In this document: positions 53,885-62,698 of the stretch, piece by piece
Layout: the number at the start of each line of letters is the position of its first letter
How positions within the stretch are numbered: the first letter of the stretch is position 1
Origin: an uncultured Dehalococcoidia bacterium
Lineage (GTDB): Bacteria; Chloroflexota; Dehalococcoidia; Lucifugimonadales; JAAXIE01
NCBI GenBank assembly: GCA_951813255.1
Contig: OX638353.1
Coordinates: 3,210,782 to 3,274,781 of the forward strand
Length of the DNA: 64,000 nucleotides
Direction of reading: 5' to 3'
Notes under the pieces: model-generated
Seen by the model: the letters and a program-made list of their open reading frames with translations, nothing else
The model's database searches: none
What the model was told of the DNA's origin: nothing
Program-made: the position numbers and the translations under genes

Positions 53885-54438
53885 GGCGCGTATACCACCA
53901 GGAAAATGGCTTCCCTTTGGTCTCCGGACAGGTCGCTCGCGATGACTTCCACCAGATTCGGCCCTTCAACGAGATTCACGTCAATGGTGAAGGTACCTTC
54001 CTGGCCACGGCTGGCCATCCGTCCGTTCACGCTGACGGATGCTCCGGGCGATGCCCTGCCTGACACCTGCAGCAGGTTGCCGGTCACCACGCTGTCGCCC
54101 AAAGGCGACTGTACTTCCAGGAGCAGTTCCTCCGGCTGCCTCTCCATTGCCGGTGGCGTGGGTAGAGGCGGGGGCGCCACGGTCGGTCGACTTATGGTGG
54201 GCGTCGGTACGGGGGCGGGAGGAGGTGTGGCAGGTCTTGAAGTAGGAGGAGGCGTGGGAGGTCTTGGAGTAGGGGGCGCCGTGGTAGCTGTGGCCTCGGC
54301 ATCCGGAGTTTCCGTCGGGGTAGGAGACACCTCTCCATCGCCGCAAGCCGCGGCCGTAGCCAGTATCGCTACCATTGCCAACATACCCAGGAATCGCCAA
54401 CTGGGAAAACGGTTGCATCTAGTACGGAGGCCCTTCAA
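53881..54438 (-). CDS. Lipoprotein with Pro/Thr tether and Ig-like/glucodextranase-like domain
   Basis: Protein of 185 aa. Signal peptide with basic N-region and lipobox ATAAAC, then a Thr/Pro tether (about residues 38-95), then one beta-sandwich domain (LLEVQSPLGDSVVTGNLLQVSGRASPGASVSVNG...LVEGPNLVEVIASD), typical of bacterial Ig-like/glucodextranase C repeats. The start is TTG 54438, with no Shine-Dalgarno. The stop overlaps the ATG of the HhH protein gene, so the two are coupled and may work together at the cell surface. Confidence 0.75.
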   Translation of the reverse strand: MKGLRTRCNRFPSWRFLGMLAMVAILATAAACGDGEVSPTPTETPDAEATATTAPPTPRPPTPPPTSRPATPPPAPVPTPTISRPTVAPPPLPTPPAMERQPEELLLEVQSPLGDSVVTGNLLQVSGRASPGASVSVNGRMASRGQEGTFTIDVNLVEGPNLVEVIASDLSGDQREAIFLVVYAP

Positions 54439-54678
54439 CGCACCAACACCCCTAACCGCTGGTTATCAGGATTCTGTTGGGAGACATAATCAACAGTGCC
54501 TTAACCGTATAACGCGAGCCCTTGGGATTTCAACGCAATTGAAGACGCAGATTCCCGAAAAATCGGCTAGATCGTGTGCTAAAATTCCTGAGCAAATCAC
54601 CCCTCTGCCAAACTCAGCGAAATTCACCAGGTTTGCCATGACCTCTCTTACCCATGGCCTCACTAGGCGGACACAACA

Positions 54679-55326
54679 ATGCATGTAACCATTCGACCCT
54701 TAGCCACTGAAGATATTGACCAGGTACGGGATATCGAGATAGAGGCCTTTACCGCTTCGTGGCCTGCGACTGCTTTCAAGAGGGAGATCGACAACCCTAG
54801 AACGACGTATCTGGTGGCCTATGAGCCTTCCGAAACCGAGCCAGCCGAGGTCGCCGCTGAACCGGCAGCGGAAAGCGATGACCGCTCGGGGCTGGTGGAC
54901 AACCTGAAACGCTTCCTGACACGCTCGCCCCGCACGGCACGGTCCGGGGAGGAAGTCGTAGGGTTCGTCGGAATGTGGTTCATGGGTCCAGAAGCCCATA
55001 TCACCGCCATCGCAGTGCGGGAAGTCCGCCGAGGAGAGGGGATAGGCGAGCTCCTCATCGTAGGCTCCATACGGGAAGCGATGAGGCGTGGCTCTCAAGT
55101 GGTTACCCTGGAGGCCCGGGTATCCAATTACGTTGCTCAGTCGTTGTACGAGAAGTACGGGTTTACCAATGTGGGCATACGCAAGCATTACTACACCGAC
55201 AATCGCGAAGACGCCGTGATTATGACCACCGAGAGGGTGGATACTCCCGACTACCAGGAGAAATTCACGCAACTGCAGCAGGGCTACACCGAGCGCAAGG
55301 GCGAGATACATATCACCCTAGCCTGA
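54679..55326 (+). CDS. rimI: Ribosomal-protein-alanine N-acetyltransferase (RimI-like)
   Basis: GNAT-fold acetyltransferase of 215 aa, beginning TIRPLATEDIDQVRDIEIEAFTASWPATAFKREIDNP, the RimI-type start. The acetyl-CoA loop is VREVRRGEGIGELL and the C-terminal block EARVSNYVAQSLYEKYGFTNVGIRKHYY is typical. About 40 residues (SETEPAEVAAEPAAESDDRS and on) are inserted between the first strands compared with the usual 150-aa protein. It would acetylate ribosomal protein S18 or related N-termini. It is followed at 115 bp by coaE. Confidence 0.87.
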   Translation: MHVTIRPLATEDIDQVRDIEIEAFTASWPATAFKREIDNPRTTYLVAYEPSETEPAEVAAEPAAESDDRSGLVDNLKRFLTRSPRTARSGEEVVGFVGMWFMGPEAHITAIAVREVRRGEGIGELLIVGSIREAMRRGSQVVTLEARVSNYVAQSLYEKYGFTNVGIRKHYYTDNREDAVIMTTERVDTPDYQEKFTQLQQGYTERKGEIHITLA

Positions 55327-55440
55327 AATCCGGCTGGATGCGCAGAAGAGTCGGCCTATGCCTGGGCCCTAGTCGCGCTTGTTGACCGTCAAAAGGGGGG
55401 TTGCTAGAATGTCACGGTTTTGCTGGCAAGAGGGTGCCTT

Positions 55441-56046
55441 TTGCTTGTCGTAGGACTTACAGGAGGCATCGGCACTGGGAAGAGCGAAGTAACCCGCGCT
55501 CTAGCCAGTTTGGGAGCCAGCGTCATAGATGCTGACCGGGTGGGCCATGAGGCCTACCGACCCCACCAGGGTATCTGGCAGGAGGTGGTACAGGCTTTCG
55601 GGGAGGAAATCCTGCAACCCGATGGCGAGGTAGACCGCAAGGCCTTGGGCGCCATCGTATTCAGCCAGCCCGATGCCCGTGCAAAGCTCAATGGAATAAT
55701 GCATCCTTGGATGGCCAAGGAGATAGAGCGACAGATCGGCCAGATGCGGAAGGATGGGGTGGAGGTCGTCGTTTTGGAGGCGGCCCTCCTCATCGAAGCT
55801 GGCTGGCAGAAGTTGGTCGATGAACTTTGGGTCACCACAGCAGAAGAGGACTTGGCTGTGCGACGCGTAAGCCGTCGCTCCGGCCTGACTGAAGAGCAGG
55901 TACGCGGACGCATGGCTACTCAGATGCAGGTGGCGGAAAAAATTGAGCAGGCCGATGTGGTCATCGACAACTCAGGCAGCCTGGACGAGTTGCATCGGCG
56001 AGTGAGCCAAGAATGGAACGGGCGGGTTAAAGGAAGGATCGCGTAA
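55441..56046 (+). CDS. coaE: Dephospho-CoA kinase
   Basis: Last step of CoA synthesis: phosphorylation of the 3'-hydroxyl of dephospho-CoA. P-loop GGIGTGKS at G8-S15, [10 protein letters not shown] (catalytic Asp), and the lid [21 protein letters not shown] 55441 has AGAGGG about 7 nt upstream and places the P-loop at the usual position; 201 aa. A longer frame to 55420 exists. It ends 2 bp before the MoxR gene, so co-transcription is likely. Confidence 0.92.
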   Translation: MLVVGLTGGIGTGKSEVTRALASLGASVIDADRVGHEAYRPHQGIWQEVVQAFGEEILQPDGEVDRKALGAIVFSQPDARAKLNGIMHPWMAKEIERQIGQMRKDGVEVVVLEAALLIEAGWQKLVDELWVTTAEEDLAVRRVSRRSGLTEEQVRGRMATQMQVAEKIEQADVVIDNSGSLDELHRRVSQEWNGRVKGRIA

Positions 56047-56048
56047 CT

Positions 56049-56933
56049 ATGACTACAGGCGCAGCGCCACAGCGCGAGTACACCATCGAGGAATTTGTAC
56101 TGCACACTGAGCCCTACTATCTCCCCTTGGGAGATGAGGTAGAGCTCTTTGAGGCTGCTTACCAGCAACACCTTCCGGTGCTGCTGAAAGGGCCCACGGG
56201 CTGTGGCAAGACCCGCTTCATTGAGCACATGGCATGGCGCTTGGGCCGACCCCTGACCGTTGTCAAGAGTTCCGACGCTGGGGCTTCCGACGGCACCTCG
56301 ATGCCGTTGGTCACCATTGCCTGCCACGAAGACCTGACGGCCAGCGACTTGGTGGGACGTTACCTGCTGGAACCTGAAGGCACCCGCTGGATGGATGGAC
56401 CACTCACCCGGGCGGTGAAGGCCGGGGCCATCTGCTATCTCGACGAGGTCGTGGAGGCACGTAAGGACACCACGGTGCTGATTCACCCCCTGACCGACCA
56501 CCGTCGCATTTTGCCGGTGGATAAACTGGGGCAAGTGCTCGTGGCCCATGACCAGTTCCTGCTTGTGATTTCCTACAACCCAGGCTACCAGAGCGCGGTG
56601 AAGGACCTGAAGCACAGCACACGCCAGCGCTTTGTGGCGTTGGAGTTCACCTATCCCGGTTTAGAGGCAGAAGCCGCGATCGTGGAGAGGGAGAGCGGCT
56701 GCGATTCTGAGACCGCCATGGCCCTCGCCCGCTTGGGAGAGAAGATACGCCACCTGCGTGACCATGGCCTCCAGGAGGGCGTCAGCACCCGTCTGCTCAT
56801 CTACGCTGGCAAGATGATTGCCCAAGGCATACCGGCCCGTCGCGCATGCGAGGTGGCGGTGGTCTGGGCCCTGACCGACGACCAGGAAGTGCAGCGCAGC
56901 ACACAAGAAGTGGTCTTCTCAATCTTCGAGTAG
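56049..56933 (+). CDS. MoxR/CbbQ-type AAA+ ATPase
   Basis: Protein of 294 aa. Walker A GPTGCGKT at 48-55, Walker [12 protein letters not shown], sensor segment ISYNPGYQ, and the C-terminal lid typical of CbbQ/NirQ/NorQ. These ATPases work with VWA proteins to insert metals into, or remodel, target enzymes. The VWA partner is two genes downstream, with a Nudix gene between. The target is unknown; no Rubisco, nitric-oxide reductase or CO dehydrogenase gene adjoins the module. Confidence 0.92.
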   Translation: MTTGAAPQREYTIEEFVLHTEPYYLPLGDEVELFEAAYQQHLPVLLKGPTGCGKTRFIEHMAWRLGRPLTVVKSSDAGASDGTSMPLVTIACHEDLTASDLVGRYLLEPEGTRWMDGPLTRAVKAGAICYLDEVVEARKDTTVLIHPLTDHRRILPVDKLGQVLVAHDQFLLVISYNPGYQSAVKDLKHSTRQRFVALEFTYPGLEAEAAIVERESGCDSETAMALARLGEKIRHLRDHGLQEGVSTRLLIYAGKMIAQGIPARRACEVAVVWALTDDQEVQRSTQEVVFSIFE

Positions 56934-56940
56934 GCACCGC

Positions 56941-57558
56941 ATGGGCGATGTTGCCCCTCATGTAAAATTTCAGGGAACGGTGCGCCGGGCGTTGGCCCAG
57001 CGCACCGCAGTTGCTAATGAAGACTCCTCCCTCGCACCGGCAGCAGTGCTGCTCCTCTTCTACATGAAGGACGGTCAGCACTGCATCCTTCTTAACAAGA
57101 GGTCCGAAACGGTCGAGCATCACAAGGGCGAAATATCCTTTCCCGGAGGGTCGAAGGACCCCGAGGACAAGGACTTCCTTGCCACCGCCCTGCGGGAGGC
57201 GGAGGAAGAGATGGGCATACGGCCCCAGGATGTGACGGTCCTGGGCCAGTTGGACGATGTCACCACTCGCTCTCAATACGACGTTAAAGTCTTCGTGGGC
57301 ACCATCCCCTACCCCTACTCCTTCCGGCCCAGTGCCGAAGAGATAGCGGAGGTGTTGGAGGTCCCCTTCGACTTTCTAGCCAGCCCCCGGAACCTGCGCC
57401 ACGAAATGCGCTGGTCTATGTCCCCGGAACAGGGCGGTCAGCCGGTACCGGGATATTGCTATGTATACGGTGAGCACCTGATATGGGGCGCCACTGCGAA
57501 AATCATCCACCAGTTTGTGGAGTTGGTGGATGACGCCCGTGACGAGGACCGCAGCTAG
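56941..57558 (+). CDS. Nudix hydrolase, CoA pyrophosphatase type
   Basis: Protein of 205 aa. The CoA-specific motif LLNKRSETVEHHKGEISFPGG and the Nudix box (GGSKDPEDKD...LREAEEEMG) mark the NudL/NUDT7-8 group, which hydrolyses CoA or oxidised CoA. The first Glu of the strict Nudix box is not conserved, as is common in this group. It sits 7 bp after the MoxR gene and 24 bp before the VWA gene, an odd position inside an AAA/VWA module. With coaE it gives the cluster both a CoA-making and a CoA-breaking step. Confidence 0.85.
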   Translation: MGDVAPHVKFQGTVRRALAQRTAVANEDSSLAPAAVLLLFYMKDGQHCILLNKRSETVEHHKGEISFPGGSKDPEDKDFLATALREAEEEMGIRPQDVTVLGQLDDVTTRSQYDVKVFVGTIPYPYSFRPSAEEIAEVLEVPFDFLASPRNLRHEMRWSMSPEQGGQPVPGYCYVYGEHLIWGATAKIIHQFVELVDDARDEDRS

Positions 57559-57582
57559 CCCGCAGCTAGGAGGAAAGGCATA

Positions 57583-60500
57583 GTGAGCACTACTCCATTC
57601 GAGGATATAGAAGCCGATCTCCGCAAGCTGCCTCCTGCGGTGCTGACCACCCTGCGAGAATCCGCCACCCAGATGGAGCCTGTCTTCAATGAGGACGAGC
57701 GTACGCTCTGGGCGCGCGAGGGACTCTCCATCGCCAACCAGACTGTACGGTCTTGGGAAGCCTCGGTGGAGTACTTCCGTGTAGGTCCGGAGGTGGCCCG
57801 CGCTCTGCCTTTCGCTTCCTTTATGCAATGGGCCCGCAGCGGGACTTATTTGGCCCAGGAGTCTCCCACTCTGGCTGCCGCCTACTTTCGGGCCAGCCCA
57901 GGCGTGGTCACCAGCCTGCGTCCCCAGTACATACCCCGTTGGGCTGGCTTGGGCCGCAGCCTTTACAAGGGCACGTGGAAGTCCAGCACCTTGGCCTCTC
58001 GCTTCTTCGAGGTCAGCCCCGAGTTGGTGCAGACTCTACCCTTCTGGGATGTGGAGGTCTTCGCATCCCTCATTGAGGCCCTGTCCCACAAGTCCTATGA
58101 CGTAGCAAGTGAGTGCCTGAATCTGGGCAAGGGCGTCCTCTCCCGCATGGGCCGGGAGCGGGAAGCGTTCCTCTCGATGATGCGGGCCTTGGCCGATGGC
58201 GGTTGGCGCGAGGTGAAAGGCTGTCTTGAGGTCGCCCCTCGTGCCCTGCCTGCTGTGGAAGATACCCAGCGTGGACGCTTCCTCCGTTTGGGCGAGCGTT
58301 TGGCCCGTGGCGGCCTGCGAGATACTCCCGCCTTTCTTATGGAGGGTTCCCAAGCCTTGCGCAAGGTTGAAGTTGCGTCCCAGCGCTATATCCTCGATCT
58401 CTCCGAGGCGCTGCTGAGCGTCTCTCCTGAGGCGGTGCCAGCCTTCCTGCGCAGCCTCGACCCGGTGCTGAACCGCATCACCCTGAACCAACTGGACGTC
58501 TGGTTCCAGCGGGGTGCCCGCATCCTGCGAGAGAACCCCGAAGGAGGTCTCGCCTACTTCCGGGTCGAGTCGAATACCTCGGAGCAGGTGCTGGAGACCC
58601 TATCCTCAAGCTTGGAACTGGACCGGGTGCGTGGGGTCATGCGCCTCTATTGTCGCGCCCTTACCGGCGAACCTGTGGAGATACTCAACACCAAGGAGTT
58701 GGTGCGCAAGGGCATCGGCTGGGTGTCTGAATCGCAAGCCTCCACCGAGGGGACCAAGGTGTACCTGCCTGAACTGGTGGACCAGTACTCCGACAAACGG
58801 GAGAATTTCGACTGGTACAAGGTAGTTTCCACGCACCAAGTGGCCCACTTGGAGTTCAACAGCTTTGGATTCATCTTCGAGAGGCCGGCCATCCTCTTCC
58901 CCGACCAGCGACTGCGCCGTGCTGAGCAGCGTCAGGACCAGATTAGCCAAGCGATGGAGGAGGCCGAACAGCTGCACGGCGACGAAAACGGCGACCGCGC
59001 CTCGGCAGAGCGGGGTTGGCTGACCGACATGGGTCGCTTCTTCTCCCTGTTCGACGAGAGACGCTTGGCTCTGGACCTCTTCACCATCCTGGAAGATGGA
59101 CGTCTGGACCACAGGGTCAAGACCGATTATCCAGGCATCGCCAGGGCCTACCGCCGCGTACAGCACGAGTCCCTGCCGGGCAGACCTCCCATGGAGGAGA
59201 TGCCCATGCGCGAGGCGATGGTGGAACTGCTGGTCCGCCTCAGCTTGGAACAGCGCAAAGACTTGCGTCTACCCAAAGACCACGTGGCTGCTGCCCGGAT
59301 GCTGGCCCGTATTCTCAAGCGCCTGCAGAATACCGCGGCCACGGTGGAAGACACCTCGGAGGCCACCCTTCGCGCCTACGAAATCATCATCCGTGTTCCC
59401 AATCAGGAGCAGGACCCCAACGACACCGAGTCCCAGGACATGGATGAAGAAGGCGACTTCAGCGATGACGAGCTTCAGCAGCTGCTACAGCAGATGGGCG
59501 AGCCCGGCGGTGAAGGCGAAGAAGGTGCCGAGGAGGGTGGCGAACAGGACTACCAGTCGCCTCAGGAAGTGGAATTCCGCGGCGACTTCAAGCCCGAGTT
59601 GGTCCAGATGCTGAACGAGCTTCGCGCCTCCCGCAATGCCCAGGATGAGTCAAGCGGCCAACCCATCTCCAAGGAGATGCTGGAGGAGTTGCTCCGCCAG
59701 AGCGCCGAGATGGAGATGGACGCGGAGTCGGGCCAGATTCAGCAGTCCATGGGCATGTTCGCCCAGAACATGATGAAAGAGGCTGGCGTCCCGCCTCCCT
59801 CCAATCAGCCGGGCCAAGGCTACGGCCCCATCATGCATGAAGATGAGCAGGGCGGTTCGCTGGAAGCCCGCGAACCCCGCACCTACACCTACGACGAGTG
59901 GGACTTCCGGGCAGGCGACTACAAGCCCAAGTGGTGCATCGTACGAGAGAAGAGCCTTGAGTCCGGCGAGATGCAGTTCTTCAACGACGCTTCCTCCAAC
60001 TACTCCACGTTGGGTGCGGAGATACGGAGGCAGTTCGAGCTGGTGATACCCGAGAGCTTCCGCAAGGTGAAGCGGGTCATCGACGGCGAAGACCTGGACC
60101 TGGATGCCGCCATTGAGGCCAGCGTCGAATGGCGCTCAGGCCTGACACCCAACGACAAGGTCTGGTGGCGCCGGAGCAAGATGCAGCGCGACGTGGCCGT
60201 GGTCTTCCTGGTCGATATGAGCGCCTCCACTGCAGAGGCCATTGAAGAAGGACGCCAAGCTGTGGACGACCAGTCGGCCCCCGACGACCCGGTGGAGTAT
60301 ATGATGTGGCTCCGCACCCGGCGTGAGGGTTTGGTGCGGCGTCACCACAAGCGCATCATCGACCTCGAAAAAGAGAGCATGGTGCTGCTCATCAACGCGC
60401 TGGAGAACATCGGTGACATCTACGGAATCTATGGCTTCTCCGGCTATGGCCGGGAGAACGTCGAGTTCTACGTAATCAAGGGAATCGACGAGACCTTCGG

Positions 60501-60876
60501 CGACCATACCAAGCGCCATGTGGACAAGATCACGCCGATGCACGCCACTCGCATGGGGCCAGCCATACGCCACGCCACCCACATCCTCGACAGCAAGGAT
60601 GCCAAGACCAAGGTGCTCTTCCTCCTGAGCGACGGTCGCCCCCAGGACCGGGGCTACAGCCGTGAGGGTGTGGAGAAGGAGTACGCTGTCCACGACACCC
60701 ATATGGCCTTGGTGGAGGCGAGACGCAAGGCCATCATTCCCTTCTGCCTCACGGTGGACAAAGCTGGCCACGACTACCTCAAGACCATGTGCGGCGACAT
60801 GAACTACGAGGTGTTGGACAACATCTGGAACCTACCGTCCCGGCTGCCGCAGTTGTACAGGCGTCTTACGTTGTAG
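57583..60876 (+). CDS. Large VWA-domain protein (NorD/CbbO-like)
   Basis: Protein of 1097 aa. The first about 400 residues are helical repeats rich in aromatic/Leu patterns (YFRVGPEVAR, YFRASPGVV, FFEVSPELV), an armadillo/HEAT-like solenoid. A middle part has long acidic segments (EEGDFSDDELQQLL, EGEEGAEEGGEQ). The C-terminal von Willebrand A domain has a MIDAS DMSAS (D878, S880, S882). NorD/CbbO partners of MoxR ATPases have this layout. GTG start with AGGAGGAA 8 nt upstream. A 12-bp hairpin follows the stop. Confidence 0.88.
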   Translation: MSTTPFEDIEADLRKLPPAVLTTLRESATQMEPVFNEDERTLWAREGLSIANQTVRSWEASVEYFRVGPEVARALPFASFMQWARSGTYLAQESPTLAAAYFRASPGVVTSLRPQYIPRWAGLGRSLYKGTWKSSTLASRFFEVSPELVQTLPFWDVEVFASLIEALSHKSYDVASECLNLGKGVLSRMGREREAFLSMMRALADGGWREVKGCLEVAPRALPAVEDTQRGRFLRLGERLARGGLRDTPAFLMEGSQALRKVEVASQRYILDLSEALLSVSPEAVPAFLRSLDPVLNRITLNQLDVWFQRGARILRENPEGGLAYFRVESNTSEQVLETLSSSLELDRVRGVMRLYCRALTGEPVEILNTKELVRKGIGWVSESQASTEGTKVYLPELVDQYSDKRENFDWYKVVSTHQVAHLEFNSFGFIFERPAILFPDQRLRRAEQRQDQISQAMEEAEQLHGDENGDRASAERGWLTDMGRFFSLFDERRLALDLFTILEDGRLDHRVKTDYPGIARAYRRVQHESLPGRPPMEEMPMREAMVELLVRLSLEQRKDLRLPKDHVAAARMLARILKRLQNTAATVEDTSEATLRAYEIIIRVPNQEQDPNDTESQDMDEEGDFSDDELQQLLQQMGEPGGEGEEGAEEGGEQDYQSPQEVEFRGDFKPELVQMLNELRASRNAQDESSGQPISKEMLEELLRQSAEMEMDAESGQIQQSMGMFAQNMMKEAGVPPPSNQPGQGYGPIMHEDEQGGSLEAREPRTYTYDEWDFRAGDYKPKWCIVREKSLESGEMQFFNDASSNYSTLGAEIRRQFELVIPESFRKVKRVIDGEDLDLDAAIEASVEWRSGLTPNDKVWWRRSKMQRDVAVVFLVDMSASTAEAIEEGRQAVDDQSAPDDPVEYMMWLRTRREGLVRRHHKRIIDLEKESMVLLINALENIGDIYGIYGFSGYGRENVEFYVIKGIDETFGDHTKRHVDKITPMHATRMGPAIRHATHILDSKDAKTKVLFLLSDGRPQDRGYSREGVEKEYAVHDTHMALVEARRKAIIPFCLTVDKAGHDYLKTMCGDMNYEVLDNIWNLPSRLPQLYRRLTL

Positions 60877-60887
60877 GAAAACTCTCT

Positions 60888-60931
60888 GGAGCCTCACAGG
60901 GAAGCCTTGTCCAGGTCCGCTGTGAGGCTCC
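60888..60931 (+). terminator. Hairpin after the VWA gene
   Basis: A perfect 12-bp stem (GGAGCCTCACAG, 60888-60899, with 60920-60931) and a 20-nt loop lie 11 bp beyond the stop. There is no T run. Confidence 0.5.
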
Positions 60932-60953
60932 GGAGCCATCGGGGCGGACAGTT

Positions 60954-61103
60954 TTGGAAGTCGTGTTAGCGACTACCGCGTTACGTCGCAACTACGAGGA
61001 GTCGGCGAGGGCCATTCGGCAATGGGGGCCGGAGGTTGGTCGCAGATATATTGCCCGCGTCAACCAGTTGTACGCGGCTAGGACTTCCAAGCAACCACTA
61101 TGA
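60954..61103 (+). pseudogene. Truncated HigB-like toxin
   Basis: A 49-codon frame matching only the N-terminal half of HigB/RelE-type 'plasmid maintenance killer' toxins: EVVLATTALRRNYEESARAIRQWGPEVGRRYIARVNQLYAA. A full toxin has about 95 residues, with the catalytic strands in the missing half. The frame ends in TGA overlapping the antitoxin ATG (ATGA), so the deletion kept the coupling. It is almost certainly inactive as a nuclease. The start is TTG 60954 or GTG 60963. Confidence 0.7.
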
Positions 61104-61381
61104 CGACTAGCAGGACACGTTCTTCATCAGACCTGCCTATCTCGCCAGGGGAGATATTGGGCGAGGAATTGAAGGCCCGTGACATGAGTCCCGAGGAACT
61201 GGCAATCGCTCTTGCCCTTCCTTTGGCTACCGTTAATGAGATCCTCCAGGCAGAGAAGCCCATCACGCCAGAGATCGCGAACAGTCTTGAGTCCGCCCTT
61301 GGTATTGGCTCCGATTTCTGGACTAACCTGGAAACTGACTATCGAGCAACTTTGGACCGTATCAGCGGGAACGGCAGTTGA
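61100..61381 (+). CDS. HigA-type XRE antitoxin
   Basis: Protein of 93 aa with the family signature ISPGEILGEELKARDMSPEELAIALALPLATVNEILQAEKPITPEIANSLESALGIGSDFWTNLE, an XRE helix-turn-helix antitoxin that binds its own promoter. Its toxin partner is truncated (60954-61103), leaving an orphan antitoxin that may persist as a regulator or as protection against related toxins. It is convergent with cinA, 42 bp away. Confidence 0.88.
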   Translation: MTTSRTRSSSDLPISPGEILGEELKARDMSPEELAIALALPLATVNEILQAEKPITPEIANSLESALGIGSDFWTNLETDYRATLDRISGNGS

Positions 61382-61423
61382 GGAAGGCCTAACCTCGACT
61401 TTCGGATCGCCCACCCTGCTTGG

Positions 61424-62677
61424 TCAATCATCCCTCCCCGCATTCATTGCCCCGCCCTTCAATACCCGCGCCAGCTCGATGAGCGCGGCTGCCGCAGCCC
61501 GGCGCTTGATGGTGACACGCCTTGGCGGCAGACGGTGCTGTTGCACCTGCACCTGATTCCCGTCGTCGAGAGCAACGAATACCAAGCCCACGGGGTGCCC
61601 CTCGATCTCCGTCGGGCCGGCTACGCCCGTGATGCCGAGTCCGTAGTCGGTGCCCAGAGTCATGCGCACGGTTTGCGCCATGGCGCGGGCCGTCTCCTCG
61701 CTGACCTCGCCGTGGTGTTCGATGATGGAGGCGTCTACTCCAGCGGCCACCTTGGCCTCCTTGGAGTAGGGCGTGACGCTGCCCTTGAAGTAGGCTGACG
61801 CGCCGGGCACATCGGTGATGGAACTGGCCAGCTGACCTCCGGTGCAGGTCTCCATCACGGCTAGGGTCTTCTGTTGGGCTGCCAGCAGACTGCCCACCAC
61901 CTGCTCCGGCGTCTCGTCGTCGAAGCCCCATACATGGGGGCGCATCGCCTCCACTACTCCGGTTTCCACGGGACGCACCATGGCCCATGCATTCTCAGGG
62001 TCGGTGGCCTTGGCGATGATGCGCAGGTGGATGCCGTCGGGCTTGGCGTAGATGCCAAGGTAGGGGTTCTCCCTGCCGAGCCAAGGCGATATCAACTCGT
62101 CCACCAACGCCTCCGACAGGCCGTTGGTCTTGATGTTGCGGGTGACGATCACCTGCCCCCGGTCGCGCTTCAGCAGACGGGGGGCCACCTCATCCTGCCA
62201 CATGCCCTGCATCTCCACGGGAGGCCCAGGCATGGCTACGATGATCCTGCCCTTGGTTTCCACCCACCAGCCGGGCGCGGTGCCCCGTGGGTTGGGTATG
62301 GCCTCAGCCGAGGGTATGAGTTGTGCCTGTTTGATGTTGCGCGGGGGCATGTCGGTGCCACGGCTGCGAAAGATGTCTTCCAAGCGCTGCACTAGGGCGG
62401 GGTCCACAACGGTCTCCTCGCCCAGTGCCCGGGCGATGCAGTCGCGGGTCAGGTCGTCTTGGGTGGGGCCCAACCCTCCCGTGGTGAAGATGACATCAGA
62501 CCGCTCCAAGCCCCTCACGAAAGCACCCGTAAGCTGTTCCGGGTCATCTCCCACCAGCGTTGCCCACTGCAGGTCGATGCCCAGTGGCGGTAGACGAGAG
62601 GCTAGGAATGGGGAATTGGTGTCGGCCAGTTCTCCCATCAGGAGTTCAGTGCCAATGGCCAGAAGCTCGGCTTTCAT
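61424..62677 (-). CDS. cinA: CinA family protein (nicotinamide-nucleotide amidase)
   Basis: Protein of 417 aa with the N-terminal molybdopterin-binding-like COG1058 domain (ELLAIGTELLMGELADTNS, FTTGGLGPTQDDLT) and C-terminal CinA amidase domain (LAVMETCTGGQLASSITDVPGAS, GITGVAGPTEIEGHPVGLVF). It recycles NMN to nicotinate mononucleotide and can hydrolyse ADP-ribose. GAAGGA lies 10 nt before the ATG. Array D starts about 25 bp upstream of its start codon, so any cinA promoter must lie in or beyond the repeats. Confidence 0.92.
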   Translation of the reverse strand: MKAELLAIGTELLMGELADTNSPFLASRLPPLGIDLQWATLVGDDPEQLTGAFVRGLERSDVIFTTGGLGPTQDDLTRDCIARALGEETVVDPALVQRLEDIFRSRGTDMPPRNIKQAQLIPSAEAIPNPRGTAPGWWVETKGRIIVAMPGPPVEMQGMWQDEVAPRLLKRDRGQVIVTRNIKTNGLSEALVDELISPWLGRENPYLGIYAKPDGIHLRIIAKATDPENAWAMVRPVETGVVEAMRPHVWGFDDETPEQVVGSLLAAQQKTLAVMETCTGGQLASSITDVPGASAYFKGSVTPYSKEAKVAAGVDASIIEHHGEVSEETARAMAQTVRMTLGTDYGLGITGVAGPTEIEGHPVGLVFVALDDGNQVQVQQHRLPPRRVTIKRRAAAAALIELARVLKGGAMNAGRDD

Positions 62678-62698
62678 GGGAGGAGGTCCTTCGCTGGG

